Shown piece after piece: positions 34,543-45,817 of a stretch of DNA of 64,000 bases; within the stretch, counting starts at the first letter, position 1, and the number at the start of each line of letters is the position of its first letter. Under the pieces are notes generated by a model, which worked only from the letters and a program-made list of their open reading frames with translations, did not search any database and was not told the DNA's origin. Source of the stretch: Triangularia verruculosa (lineage: Eukaryota; Ascomycota; Sordariomycetes; Sordariales; Podosporaceae); contig MU864017.1 in the NCBI GenBank assembly GCA_033296885.1, positions 1-64,000 of the forward strand, written 5' to 3'. Position numbers and translations under genes: made by a program.

Positions 34543-35988
34543 ATGACAGACCTTCTACGAGTCCTGCCAGATTTCCCAGTCAAACAGTTTGGCGGTCTTA
34601 TCTCAGCCCTTGAGTCCCGAGGATACACCACCGGCGACCTCCTAACCCTTGATCCATCCGAAATAGAATCCCGAACCAAACTCCCAAATGTAAAGCGATT
34701 ATGTGACGCCATCTTGGATGCCCTCCACTCAGACCTCGGTGTTTCCAACCTACCACCACAAAACAACGATACACCGTCCAACCTCCCACAGCCCAGCAGT
34801 ACCCTAAAACACACCGCCACCGACCTCTCCTCCCAATGGCGCACCATCAGCACCCTCGACCCCGACCTCGACTCCCTCCTCTCCGGCGGCATCCCAACCG
34901 GCCACATCACCGAAATAACCGGTGAATCCGGCGCCGGCAAGACCCAACTCCTCCTCACCCTCCTCCTCGCCGTCCAGCTCCCCCCACCCCACGGCCTCTC
35001 CCGCCCGGCCCTCTACATCTCCACCGAAGCCCCCCTCTCCACCCGCCGCCTCTCCCAAATGATCACCTCCAACCCCTTCTTCTCTTCCCTCCCCCCTTCC
35101 TCCCGCCCATCCCTAGACAACATCACCAGCACCACCACCCCCGACCTCGAATCCCAGGATCACATCCTCACCTACCAGGCCCCCGTCGAGATCGCCCGCC
35201 GAGGAATAGGCCTCCTCATCCTCGACTCCGTCGCGGCAAACTACCGCGCCGAATTCGAACGCTCCGCCACCTCAGGCATTTCCTCCAACATGGGCGCCCG
35301 CACCAACGAGCTCATCAAGCTCGGCATGCACCTCAAGAACCTAGCAGAGAAATACAACCTCGCCGTGGTGGTCTCCAACCAAGTCGCCGACCGCTTCTCG
35401 GGGTTCGCCAACGGGACCGGGCCTAAGACGCCCGCTGCTCCCCCGCCGAAAACCCCAGCTTCTTCCCTAAAGGCGCCGTTTTTTCCGCACATGCTGGGGA
35501 AACAATCCCAGGAATCGCCTTTGGCTTCCCGCTCCCGGCCCCGCCCTCCTCCAGCTGATGTCCTTCCCCAGCCACCGCCACAACCACAGCTCAACCCCGA
35601 GTTCCCAGACCCAGAAGTTGAGATCAACGCCCATCCGGCGTTATCGCTAGACCATCAGCAAAAGTGGTTCACCGGGTGGGGGGACAACCCGTCGTTAGAC
35701 TACCCCCTGAAAACACCTTCCCTCGGACTGGTTTGGTCGACACAGATATCAGGACGAATAGCACTCTTCAGGAGGCCAGTGAATTACGGCTACGGTGATC
35801 ATACTGCCGGACAAAGAGAAGGAGAGGGCATGGGAGCGATGAAAGGTTGGAAGAGGTGGATGAAAGTTGTCTGGGGTGTTCATGCGCCGCCTTCTGAGGC
35901 GGTGCCAAGAAATAAAAAAGGAGGGCCAGCAGAGTTTGAGGTTTGGATGGGTGGACTAAGAGCCATAAAGGCACAAGATCAGGAATAG
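34543..35988 (+). CDS. rad57: RecA-family recombination mediator Rad57
   Basis: Single exon, 481 aa. The N-terminal 65 residues resemble the helix-hairpin-helix region of Rad51 paralogues. The RecA core has the conserved lead-in GGIPTGHITEITGESGAGKTQ with Walker A at 127-134, and Walker B GLLILD near 223-228 followed by SVAANYRAEFE. Rad57 works with Rad55 to stabilise Rad51 filaments on single-stranded DNA in homologous recombination. Between the core strands (about 285-370) there is a Pro-rich insertion, seen in filamentous-fungal Rad57 proteins. The 5' part of the gene is extremely C-rich and the 3' part G-rich. XRCC3-like naming would be an alternative for the same group. Confidence 0.87.
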   Translation: MTDLLRVLPDFPVKQFGGLISALESRGYTTGDLLTLDPSEIESRTKLPNVKRLCDAILDALHSDLGVSNLPPQNNDTPSNLPQPSSTLKHTATDLSSQWRTISTLDPDLDSLLSGGIPTGHITEITGESGAGKTQLLLTLLLAVQLPPPHGLSRPALYISTEAPLSTRRLSQMITSNPFFSSLPPSSRPSLDNITSTTTPDLESQDHILTYQAPVEIARRGIGLLILDSVAANYRAEFERSATSGISSNMGARTNELIKLGMHLKNLAEKYNLAVVVSNQVADRFSGFANGTGPKTPAAPPPKTPASSLKAPFFPHMLGKQSQESPLASRSRPRPPPADVLPQPPPQPQLNPEFPDPEVEINAHPALSLDHQQKWFTGWGDNPSLDYPLKTPSLGLVWSTQISGRIALFRRPVNYGYGDHTAGQREGEGMGAMKGWKRWMKVVWGVHAPPSEAVPRNKKGGPAEFEVWMGGLRAIKAQDQE

Positions 35989-36257
35989 AGATGTTGCATA
36001 GTCCAAGATCTTGGGCAGATTATGGATATACCTTTGTCATCCCAATGAGGCACAATATAATACAAAGCCCATCTCGTTGTCGCATTAGCTAGTATCCGCT
36101 ATTTATTTTTACCCTACTATCGTGATCTTGTTCGTCGTCGAGGGCGTAGCGTCATTCCGGCTTACAAGCCGAGAAATATGAAAGAAGAAAACAAAGCCAA
36201 AAGAAAAGAAAACCGCAAACCCATCGCTATGTTCAGCCCAAATAAATGCCGTGGCGT

Positions 36258-37466
36258 CTAAGCCTCGTCGATGATGAGGTTCGCAGCCAAGTCCTCCTCG
36301 CCATGGAACGAGTCGTACTTAAGATAGTCCGGAAGGGTGGGCTCGGTACGGCGTTTGCTCTACCCAAACATGTGAGTATACATTGAAAAACTCTAGAACA
36401 TTTGTGAATATACTTACAACCTTGACCCATCCGCCTCTGCGGACCTCCTCCTTGGGCTTTGGAGCAGGAGGACGGGTAGAGACAACCCTAGGCCCCTTGG
36501 CTGTGCGAACCACCACCTTGGGATCCTCACTCGCGACGGTGGGCTGCTTGACCCGTCTCAGGTGTTCGCCACCAGGGCCCCAGGCGTTGAACGAGACTGG
36601 GCCTCTCTGACCAGGAACGCCGGTGGTGTTGGTCTGGACAGAGGTTGTCGCAGTCTGGGTGGTGGCCACTGTCTGGGGCTTCGACTGAGAGCCAGATCCG
36701 ACAGAGAGCTCAGACATGGCCCCCTCAAGAGTGTCGATGGTGTCCAAGGTGTCGAGCGAAAGGGGTGTGGACGGGGTGGCTGAGGCCGAAGACTTGCCGT
36801 TCAACGCACCAAGGAACCAGTGAGGGGCCTGGGCGGGTGGTTCCATACGTGTAGTGGAGAGACCCTTAGGGCCGTTTGTATCAATGCCAGAGTCCTTAGT
36901 CTCAGCAGCGGACGCGCAAGTCCCAGACTCGGACCCAGCGGACATCAATCTGAATTCGCCCTCCTCTTCATCCTCCTCGACGATTACGGAGGGGGCTGAG
37001 ATCATGCCCTCAATGGGGATTCCGTTCTCATAGTCGTTGTCCAGCATGAACTGGGAGGCTCGGGTCTTAAGCGTGTCGAATTCACCGGGCTGGATCTTTG
37101 TGCCGGGAGGAGGAAGATACTCACCGACCTCGCTCTTCTCGGTCCAGTCGGTGCAGTCCTTGCACCACTGCCAATGGTCAGCTGTTGGGTCAGGAAACAG
37201 GCGAAATAAAGACATACGTATCTCTTGTTGCGTCTGCTGGACTTGCTGAAGGAGTCGAGAGGGAGAAACTTGTCACAGGGCCCCTCGCACTGCATCTCGG
37301 GAGCTTTGGTGGCAGCGCTATGCCTGATGCAGGAGATGGTCGAGTGGGTGGGGGTGGCAGCTTTGATAGCGATCTTCTTCTGGTACTTGCGGAGAGCGCT
37401 CTGGGAGTAGGCGCTTCTGTCGTTCCATTCGCCTCCGCTTTCGCAGCGGATCTTGCTGGCAGACAT
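36258..37466 (-). CDS. Stc1-domain protein (heterochromatin/RNAi-linked family)
   Basis: Three exons, 37466-37218, 37167-36418 and 36359-36258, give 366 aa. The N-terminal 100 residues match the Stc1 zinc-ribbon-like domain: KIRCESGGEW, a Tyr- and Lys-containing helix (ALRKYQKK), CEGPCDKFLPLDSFSK, and after the first intron YWCKDCTDWTEKSEVGE. The 50-nt intron interrupts the domain exactly before WCKDC. In fission yeast Stc1 bridges the RNAi complex RITS and the Clr4 methyltransferase complex CLRC; whether distant family members do so is not established. The first CxxC pair is degenerate here (CESG). The remainder is Ser/Thr-rich and acidic, with a short ordered C-terminus (LPDYLKYDSFHGEEDLAANL). 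Confidence 0.8.
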
Positions 37467-38010
37467 GTTTGCGATGCTGACTGTCGCAGAATAGTAAGTG
37501 ATGAGGTGAAGCTGCATGGAGTAAATGAAGCGGGAATGAAAGAATGGAAGATGGTTGGTCAATCCGGCCCTAGACAGCCAAGGCGGATTGGTGGGTTGGT
37601 GTGAGAAGGAAAAAGAGGAAGGAGGAAGGAGGGAAGAGGAGTGTCGAATATATACTCGGTTGGGAGCGACTCGGCTGACCGCAGCCACGGCAGTAGCCTT
37701 GGTGAACTATAATCTCTTTTCTTTGTCTCACGCCTGCAGAGCAGGAAGGAGCAAGAGTGGATAAATTCAATTCAAGGCTGCTTATGGAGCAAGAGAAGGA
37801 AGGCGCCATTAGAATTTAGCGAGGACATCCAAGGAGCAACATCTCATTTTGATCACTCTTATGATTCACCTGCTCTTCATCGCTCTCACCACTCTATCTC
37901 CGCCGATGGATAGAGCAACCAACTTCCTGCTCTCGTCACATGATATCCAGCCAAACCCACCAAACGCCAAACGCCACCAAACAGCCAAGCCCCATACCTA
38001 TCCTTCACTT
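37467..38010. other. Upstream region of the Stc1-domain gene
   Basis: 544 bp with the leader of the Stc1-domain gene and the 3' UTR of the LicD gene. An in-frame open extension upstream of the chosen ATG has no coding bias. No other feature is seen. Confidence 0.4.
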
Positions 38011-38993
38011 CTAGCCAGAACCATAGCTATTCACTGTATCATTCAACGGTATCCTTACCCACTCTTTCAATTCCTCGTTCCAGCGATGTCTGCGTCACAT
38101 GTTAGCTTGTTCTTCCTAATTCAAGTAGGGTTAGGAACTTACCCCTCCCACTCGGTCAAAACCAAACTCTTCTCCCCGTACTCCGCCACCAAGATCCTCT
38201 CATGATCCAGCGGCACCTTTGCCTTCACCCCCTCAAACCTCGTCTCCTTGAGCGGCCAGATATTATGCGTTCTATACTGGTGAAAATTCTTGCAGCTCCA
38301 GATCCCTGGCTCCAACACCGGATTTCTCTCCGCCAGCGCAGTGATATCCACAAACATGCCCGTGTCAACGTCAATCCACCTCGCATCAATCACATTCATG
38401 CCCTGCCTTCTCTTCATCTCTGAATAATTCGGGTTGATATCCAACAAATACGTTTTCTTCGTCTCTTGCACGCCCTGGCCGCCTTCATCAGTGGTGTACC
38501 TCCACTCATGCAGCGTCTGGTTGAACTGCTTCGCCATGTGGTGCATGGTGGAGAGGCTGACTTGCACATCGAGATCATAGTCCCATGGCATGATTCGGCC
38601 GTTCCACCACCATCCCAGCAGCGTTCCATGCGCCAACCAGGTCTCCGCCTTGAGGGAGGCCATGATGGTGAGATACGACCGGATGAGGTGCTGGAGAACT
38701 TCTTTGTGTTGGGAGTAGGGAATGACACCCTGAAAGAAGCGGACGTCGTAGTGGGACATCTCGAGGGTTTCGCCAGCTTCCTGGAAGTACTTTGGCTCGG
38801 GGGGATCGTTGGTGTAGGACGCCCATACTGCCGGCCAGGCTCGTTCGGGGGGTGGGGCGGCCGAGACAGACGACGACGAGAGGTATGAGGTACGGTGTAT
38901 CGACGCAGAGAGAAGGACGAAGGACGTTGTGACCAGCACAATAGCCACCAACAGGTTCGGTAAAGACACCGGAGGATAAAGGGAAGGTTTCAT
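38011..38993 (-). CDS. LicD-family type II membrane protein
   Basis: Two exons, 38993-38143 and 38089-38011, give 309 aa. One hydrophobic N-terminal helix (about 12-35) marks a type II Golgi or ER protein. The LicD core is clear: AHGTLLGWWWNGRIMPWDYDLD (split here as AHGTLLGWWWNG and RIMPWDYDLD), with the DxD-type acidic pair expected to hold metal, then NVIDARWIDVDTGMFVDIT. The family includes phosphocholine transferases, fukutin-like ribitol-phosphate transferases and yeast Mnn4-type mannosylphosphate regulators, so a role in phospho-sugar or glycan modification is likely. The last 26-codon exon (HRWNEELKEWV...) matches the usual LicD ending; unspliced, the frame would stop at the GGGTAA of the donor. 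Confidence 0.87.
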
Positions 38994-40665
38994 GACTTCT
39001 TGGTCTGGTGTCTGTTACGGTACAAACTAATGGAAACGAAGTCTACGTGGGTACAGAGCGAAGTCTCGGGTTTCGGAGGTGCTGAGAAAGGGGCGAGTCC
39101 AACATAAGGATAATCGGCACAGGAACAAATGCACTAGAACACCAGAACATCAGACATCACAGCCGAACCACATGCGTAAGAGCACGCGAGTGATGAAACG
39201 TTTGGTTCCCCGCATGGTCCTCAAGATAATCCCTCTAGGGTGCAATACTGCATAGTTCCCTATCTGCTCCGACACACGCATTTCTAGCCAGGAACTTCCC
39301 AGATCCCCGAGTTTCCAGCTCAGGGGACCTAGCCAGGAAGCGGAGCTACCCTGATTGAGCATTGAGGGTTCAACCTTGCGGTGATCATAGCTGCGGGAGT
39401 CAGTGCAGGACGCGTAGCGATGTTGAAGGGGCGATGTGATTCAAAGAAGTCTCCCAGAATGCTTCTTTAGTACAGGCTAGCGGTTGAGCTACAGAGAAAA
39501 CGATACCAGTGAGGCTGACTGCGACCCGAGGACACAGCACTGGTGCTTGTTCTCACGACCCGCCGGTCCCAGGGCAAAGAGTAAGCCGTCGAACTCAATC
39601 CATACCTATCTGGTCAGAATCTTGGGGAAGCCTCTCTTTGCCCTAATCACCACTTCTAAACTCCAAAAAGCAAGCCCATCCCTATTCCATCGCCGACCCC
39701 CTCTCACGGAGCAGTGTATTCCACGCCTTCTGATCAAACACAATGCCCTTTTCCGAAACCAGCATTCATCACCTCGCAAGGCCTCGTCCAGATAAACCAA
39801 AGCGGACCCTGATGACGACAAATCAAGCTTTCCACTAGCGACTGATCCAAGCGTCCCCCCACACCCATCCCACGTTGGCAATTTCTGCACAAGCTTGCGT
39901 GGCCTGGTTTCTTCAGCGGGGAGACGGTCTCCGAAGAAATGTTCTTTTTTTCCACGCAAAATGAGCCCCCGATTATCGGGAGGACATACGTAGATGTGCG
40001 GACCGTTCCCCCGGTGGTGCGGGATGTGGGCGGGCTCGGGAGCATTGAGGAGTCAACCGGGTACATGGGAGCACCCTCACCGATGTCGAACTGTGAAACC
40101 GACATGGTGGGAAATACTCCGCGAACCGCTAACCAATGACGTGATGAAAAATATCAAGGGGGAATTATTTGTGCCGAGGTAGGTTGTTGAATGATGAGGA
40201 TGCCACGCGGTGGTTGATTTATGGAGGTGGTTTATGCCTGCAGGGCCATGATCAACTCTTGAAGAGAAAGCTCCAATAAAAATGCCAAAGAACATTCCCT
40301 TCGATATGGATACTTCTTATCTTGAAGTAGGTATTTTCCATTGACATCATTTTCCGTGTCATCACACAAACGAACACCTCAAAATGCCAAGGCAAGGGGA
40401 AAACAAGCTTCAGCGGGCCCCGCGCCAAGAGATCTCTTTGCAGATCGCACACGATTGTGGTTGTCCTGGCAGGATTCAGGGGTTTGTTTACTTTGCTTTT
40501 CTACCTCCTGACACCACCACCAGTATACTCAATACACTGTCTGCAGAGTTGATCTCATCAGGTCCTCGTAATTACACGATGCATCGATCCAATTTCAAAA
40601 TTTTGTAGCATTAAAAAAAAGACTCGCTCGCTAAAATGATAATACAAAAGCCCATTGGGTATCCC
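38994..40665. other. Intergenic region upstream of the LicD gene
   Basis: 1.7 kb. No gene is seen; an ACGCGT at about 39410 is probably chance. Frames on both strands are short and unbiased. Confidence 0.5.
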
Positions 40666-42261
40666 CTACTTCCTCGGCGGCACCACCGCAAAAGGACTTA
40701 CAACCCCCCTCTCCCTCCTCAACCAACTCTCCAACCTCTTCGGCGTCTCCTTCCCATCCTCACTATCTACCGGACTGCTCCCCCCACTACCAGTTTCATC
40801 ACTTTTTGGGAACAAGCTCAGCTTCCCCGGCGGCGGTTGCGCCAGCTGGAAACCCTTCATCATCTTGTTCACTTTATTCCCCCCCGTCTTCACAATCGTC
40901 GTTGCCGTCGGCGTCATAATTTTCATTCCGTCATTATTAACATTATCATTATTATTCCCCACCCCCTTGATGGCACCTGTCCCGACGGCTTTGGGCGGGG
41001 GAGGTATTGTTGTTGCAGAGGGACCGTAGTAACTCATCGCGAACCCGACTTTTTGCTGGCCCCCAACTGACTTGCGGGATATAGCTGTATTTGACCTCTC
41101 GAGAACTAGCCGTCTCAGATCAGGCGCGTCCTTGGCTAGTGTTGCGGGGGAGGGTTGTTCTTGTTTTAGCAAGCCTTTTTCGTCATCGTCCAAGTCGGAG
41201 GAATAAACGCTGCTTGCGTCGCTCATCCTCTTCCCCCCAACCGCCATATCCTTTTCTTTTTCGGTCTTGCTGTTGCTGTTGATGCCTCCCGGTCCAAGCC
41301 CAACACTCGCATATGCCTTGTTGGAAGTTGACTGCAGCACCGGATTCCCTATATTCGGGCTCCCCCCACGATTGACAGCTGTTGCCGACGCACCCCCAGT
41401 CATCCACGTATCCGGCCCAATCCCCGGCCGGATCCTCCCTTGCTTCTGCTGCCGTTGTCGGATTTTGAGGCCAAAAAAAACACCTATTACCGACAGCACC
41501 ATCGATCCCAAAACCCCGCCAACCACCGCCCCAATCACAACCTCCGTTCTCATCCCCTGCACCTGCTGCGGCGGAGGCGGATTTGCCGACCCCTCCGGTC
41601 CAAACCCAAACCCAGCAGTAGGATCAGGCAGCGCATCATCAGGTTGTCCCACCCTCCCCTGCGACAGCGCCACCGCACTCCTGCTCGCCTGCGCCAACCT
41701 CCTCGCAAAACTACTCTCCATCTGCGCGGCCATGCTACTCATACTCTCCACCATCGTCTGACTCGCCCTCTGCAGCCTCTCGCTCATCTGGCGATCAGCA
41801 GATCTCGACACCTCGGCTACTTGTTGCGACAGCGACCGAGATGCTTGCTCGACATTATTCACCGATGCCCTGAGTGCGACAACGCTTTGCTCAGTCTGGA
41901 TCAGCCTGTTTGACAGCTGCTGAACTGAATTGACCAGCTGCGCCGAGGTGATCGATAATTGCTGCGATGACTGCGACACCTGCCGACTGGCAGACGATAA
42001 CTCCTGCAATTGCTGCGACAGAACCTGAATCTGGGGGTCATTCTGTCGATGCTGTAATATTGGTGGCGCCGTAATCACTGGTGGCTGTTGCTGTTGTTGT
42101 ATAGGGGAGGGATTCGGCTGCGACGGCGCCGCGATAACACCATTACCACCCGATAACACCATCACCAACCCAAGAAACAAACACCTCGACAGGAGTAACC
42201 CGGTTCTTCTCCTCCTCCTCCCACCATTATCCTTTCCCATCATATCCATCGATTTAGCCAT
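40666..42261 (-). CDS. Single-pass membrane protein with extracellular coiled coil
   Basis: Single exon, 531 aa. I chose the ATG at 42261 because the longer upstream frame is basic and lacks coding bias. Residues 20-45 (after RRRRR) are a signal peptide or anchor. Residues 77-195 are Gln/Ser-rich with regular hydrophobic heptads (VLSQQLQELSSASRQV and similar), so probably an extracellular coiled coil. One membrane helix lies at about 240-267 (EVVIGAVVGGVLGSMVLSVI). The cytoplasmic tail is basic then Ser/Gly/Pro-rich. I do not recognise a named family. It may be a cell-surface sensor or adhesin-like protein. The start is the least certain part; MDMMGKDN a few codons downstream is an alternative. 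Confidence 0.7.
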   Translation of the reverse strand: MAKSMDMMGKDNGGRRRRRTGLLLSRCLFLGLVMVLSGGNGVIAAPSQPNPSPIQQQQQPPVITAPPILQHRQNDPQIQVLSQQLQELSSASRQVSQSSQQLSITSAQLVNSVQQLSNRLIQTEQSVVALRASVNNVEQASRSLSQQVAEVSRSADRQMSERLQRASQTMVESMSSMAAQMESSFARRLAQASRSAVALSQGRVGQPDDALPDPTAGFGFGPEGSANPPPPQQVQGMRTEVVIGAVVGGVLGSMVLSVIGVFFGLKIRQRQQKQGRIRPGIGPDTWMTGGASATAVNRGGSPNIGNPVLQSTSNKAYASVGLGPGGINSNSKTEKEKDMAVGGKRMSDASSVYSSDLDDDEKGLLKQEQPSPATLAKDAPDLRRLVLERSNTAISRKSVGGQQKVGFAMSYYGPSATTIPPPPKAVGTGAIKGVGNNNDNVNNDGMKIMTPTATTIVKTGGNKVNKMMKGFQLAQPPPGKLSLFPKSDETGSGGSSPVDSEDGKETPKRLESWLRRERGVVSPFAVVPPRK

Positions 42262-43856
42262 TTCTCTTCCTTTTATACCCTCCTTTCCCTTATTTTCCCT
42301 TGCCGTACCGTCCCGTACCGTCCCGTATGTTTCGTTTCGTTCCCTTCGTGTTCCCTTCGTGTGTAGCAGAGAGAAAACGAATGGCCAAAAACCAGTCTGG
42401 CTAAATGAGAAAGAAGCGGGACGGGTATCTATATCAACAAGAAACAACAACAACAACAGCCCCCAAAAAGTTTATATCAAAAAATGTTGCAGGTATAAAA
42501 GAACGTAACAAAATCTACCGCCAGCGGAGGGGTATCGAAATAGAACACAATTTCTAAAAACAAACAGAAACAAAGTCGATCATTCTTTCAGCCTCTTCAT
42601 CACAAATGACCTTAGGCAAAATGGAAGAAAAGGTAAAAAGAAAATCCTTCAAAAGCGTGGGAGGGAAGGAAAAGATAAAACCCTTCATGCCTCCCCGTCT
42701 TCCACCCGTGACGTGATACTTACACACCTCAAAGAGGCATAGTGACAATGTGTCGCAGATCCCACACCGGGCAGTGTGTGATCCGGAATGGCGCGCGCAC
42801 AGACCGTCTTCAACGTTGGTAATGCAAGGGAGAAGCACGGGGCAGATCTGAGACGTCAACCACCACCTCGATTGCCACAGTTGGACTCAAAATGCGACTT
42901 CATGCCCTGGTTTCGACAGCAAAATCCACAGCAAAAGAGTGTATAATAAGCAAAAGCTTGGCGGGTTTAGTCAAAGGCTTGTCATCTTTCAGTCGTCGTC
43001 AGAGTTGGGATGGGGGTGTGAACCTACTTCCAAACCACCTACCCAGCCGACAAACAACCAGCCAGCAATCCCAAGAAAATATTTCACGTCCAGTCCCCGT
43101 GTTTCCCTAGCCCTGAAAAAATCTTGATGGTATTCGCACTGACATCCCCCCCCCCACTCCCCTCAACCTTCCAGAAAGCTCAACCCCAGTGCTGACTTAC
43201 CGCATCTCCCACCCCCTAGTGCAGCCTCGTCTCAACTACACGGCACATCCATAAAACCCCCCTCCCTACAAACTGACCCGGTAACGACTACCCATCAACT
43301 CCCCATTCATGGTCCAGGGGTCTGGTTCCCCTACCACTACCTCTACCTCCACCACCACCACATCGGCAGCACCACTACCCGGTTCATTCCCTCACAACTT
43401 CGCCCTCACAAAAGCGAACCAACATATACCACTCAACCTTCCCCCCACACATACCCTTCAAAAACCACCATCTTCTCCATTTTGCTTCAAAAAAACCTGC
43501 AATATTCCCCTACTGTATATACAAACGCAAGATAAGCCATATTCTGACACTCCAGCCATAGCCCCTCTTCTCAAATCATTTCCCTCCTTTGTTCATTTCA
43601 TTTTTAATTTGACCGCCTTGAATTACACCCCATACTCGTAACATATTGGCACATCTTTGCTTCCATTTCCATTTCCTCCCCCCCAACGCCAGCCCGGCCA
43701 AGTAGGTAGTCATCCCTGCGCCATGCAGTTCAGTTTTCCCCCTTCTCCCCATAGCACCCCCCTCATCTCCTGTCCTCCCCATCTCAATCTGTTGTTACGT
43801 GCAATCAAAGAAAGCTCAAGTTACCTCACTGCCATTCCTGCCCCCCTACTGTTGCC
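42262..43856. other. Intergenic region between the coiled-coil membrane protein gene and erd2
   Basis: 1.6 kb with a CAA run at 42452-42465 and C-rich tracts. No gene is seen; frames such as 43309-43641 are Thr/Pro low complexity without a family match. Confidence 0.45.
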
Positions 43857-44716
43857 TTAAACAGGCAGCTTAAACTTCTCCCCCCTCATCACCTTTGTAT
43901 AATAAATCCAAAAGAAATCACTATACAAAATCGTCTGCAGAATCCCCGCCGTCACCGCAATCGTGTCCACCTTGTGCGCCGACTCGTTAAAGTACCGGTA
44001 GATCCAGTTGGGAATATACAGCGCCCTGTACATCCCCAGCGCCGCAATATAGTGCGCCGTGATCGCCTCGGCCTCTCCCGTCCGCTGCAGCATAAACAGC
44101 TGCGGCAAAATCGCCACCGACTCGAGCCAGATCGAAAACGCCCAGCACACCTCGAGGAACGTGTACTTGTAGGGAAACAGCAGCGCGAGGAGGGCAGCAA
44201 ATCCAAGGAGGAACTCGACGTGGAACGTGTCGAGGTTGGGGTCGTTGGTGGGCTTGTAGGCGCGGGCCATGAGGTAGATGATGTAGAGCTCCGAGCAGAT
44301 GAAGAGGACCTTGAAGATGAAGTTGTATGGGGAGGTGGTCCAGGGGAGGTCTATTTTTCTTTTGTTAGTTATGGCCCTTCCTGAGGGAGGCAGTGAGTGG
44401 TACGTACCGAGATACCGTGTGATGTAGACGAGCATGTAGAGGACTTGGGATTTGAACGAGATACCGGCGCAGCTCTGTGACCATGTTAGCACCTCTTGCC
44501 ATCTATTCGGCGTGGAATGAGGTCATACCTTCAGCTGCTGGATCTTGTGCAACAAAATGAAGATGGAGGCGAGATGGGAGAAATCTCCTGCAGTAGGCAA
44601 AGCGCATCATGTTAGCCCATCTGTTCTCCTTCCTCTTGTCCTTCCCCAATCCATTTCGCACCATCAAGAGTTCACAAGGGAGGCGTACCTATCACGCGAA
44701 AGAGGTTGAGCGACAT
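43857..44716 (-). CDS. erd2: ER lumen protein-retaining receptor (KDEL/HDEL receptor) Erd2
   Basis: Four exons, 44716-44689, 44587-44529, 44474-44408 and 44350-43857, give 215 aa. The reconstructed start MSLNLFRVIGDFSHLASIF and the segments HKIQQLKSCAGISFKSQ and YLDLPWTTSPYNFIFKV are diagnostic. Seven hydrophobic helices follow the family pattern. Erd2 binds HDEL/KDEL-tailed ER residents in the acidic Golgi and returns them by COPI vesicles. The third intron has TAACTAAC as branch point. All phases close (1, 0, 1). It acts in the same transport step as Ypt1 and Gyp5, which lie elsewhere in the window. Confidence 0.96.
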
Positions 44717-45817
44717 CGTAAAGGAAGCTCTATCCTAGTCTCCTGGGGGGGGGGGTGTGCCCGTTCCGTCTTCAACAATTCCTCAATTAAATATCCTTCG
44801 CCGCAGCAATCTACTATCGTCCCTCTTCTTATCCCTCGTCTGCGTCGTCGTCGTCGTTCAGTATTTCGCTATCGAAATATTCGCAATCCGTAGCAGCCGT
44901 TCGTTTTGGTTCCCAGCAACAATTCAAGCTCCCCGTGTCTTTTTCTCAAATCCAACCCTCTCTGTATCGTCTTCGGAAACTCGGAACCTAACCGTGTGGC
45001 TCAGCAGCAATCCTCAAAACGTTGGTTTGTTGCTGTCAGATATCGTCGGAAGGTTTTTGTGGTAGTGGTGTGTGTCGCTTTTGCCGTAATACACATCCAA
45101 AGAGGACACGAAACGCGTTGGGTGAATTGAAACCACTTGTCTCTCTACAGAAAATCCAACCCACCCTTGTTCTTGCAGGAACGGCACAATGATGGCATGC
45201 CAAAACCCGATCCTCCCCCCACTTTTCCTAGCAAGATCTGGCCAATCGAACTGCCGAAACCTTGAACAAGGGCTGAAGCAAGGGCCAGGACTGCTTCCCG
45301 GGGGGCCGAGAACATGTGGGTCTATCCGCAACGTTCAAGGTCCAGGGTTTGCCAGATTTCAAGATGGACAAAAAGATGGCTTTTTTGATAGAGACAAGAG
45401 AGATGCTGTGTCTTGGTGATTGCAGTTCTCTTAATGATCTTAGTCTGCTCACGACAGTGAACAACTGAGACCGCTAGAGACTATGGCGATAGTGTTGCAA
45501 TTCATCATTCTATACAACCTGCACCAAATCGCCAATTAGCCGGCAAAGAGGCCACGGAGACCACCAGCCTTGTTTCCCCTTAACCAATCCATTTGTCAAT
45601 ATTATGTTATTGATTGCTTCCCTAGCCATCTCTTAAAGCCTCACAGATCCCCTAATCCTCACAACACCATCGTGCAATCATCGTGGAAATGGCCATTAAC
45701 CTATGAATTTGACTGCCTGTCTAAGCCTCAAAACATGCCCCCATTTTGCTTCTCATACACTTCAAATACACATGTCCCAAGACGCCAAACTCCCTCTGCT
45801 TGCTCTCTTGCTCCCCC
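44717..45817. other. erd2 promoter and rfc5 3' flank
   Basis: 1.1 kb with a G10-11 tract near 44743-44753 and an ACGCGT near 45115. No gene is seen. Confidence 0.45.

Noticed and set aside
34543..35988. Possible naming of the RecA-like gene as Rad51 or Dmc1
   Set aside because: Divergent N-terminus, ITGESGAGKTQ context and the Pro-rich insertion fit the Rad57/XRCC3 paralogue group better.
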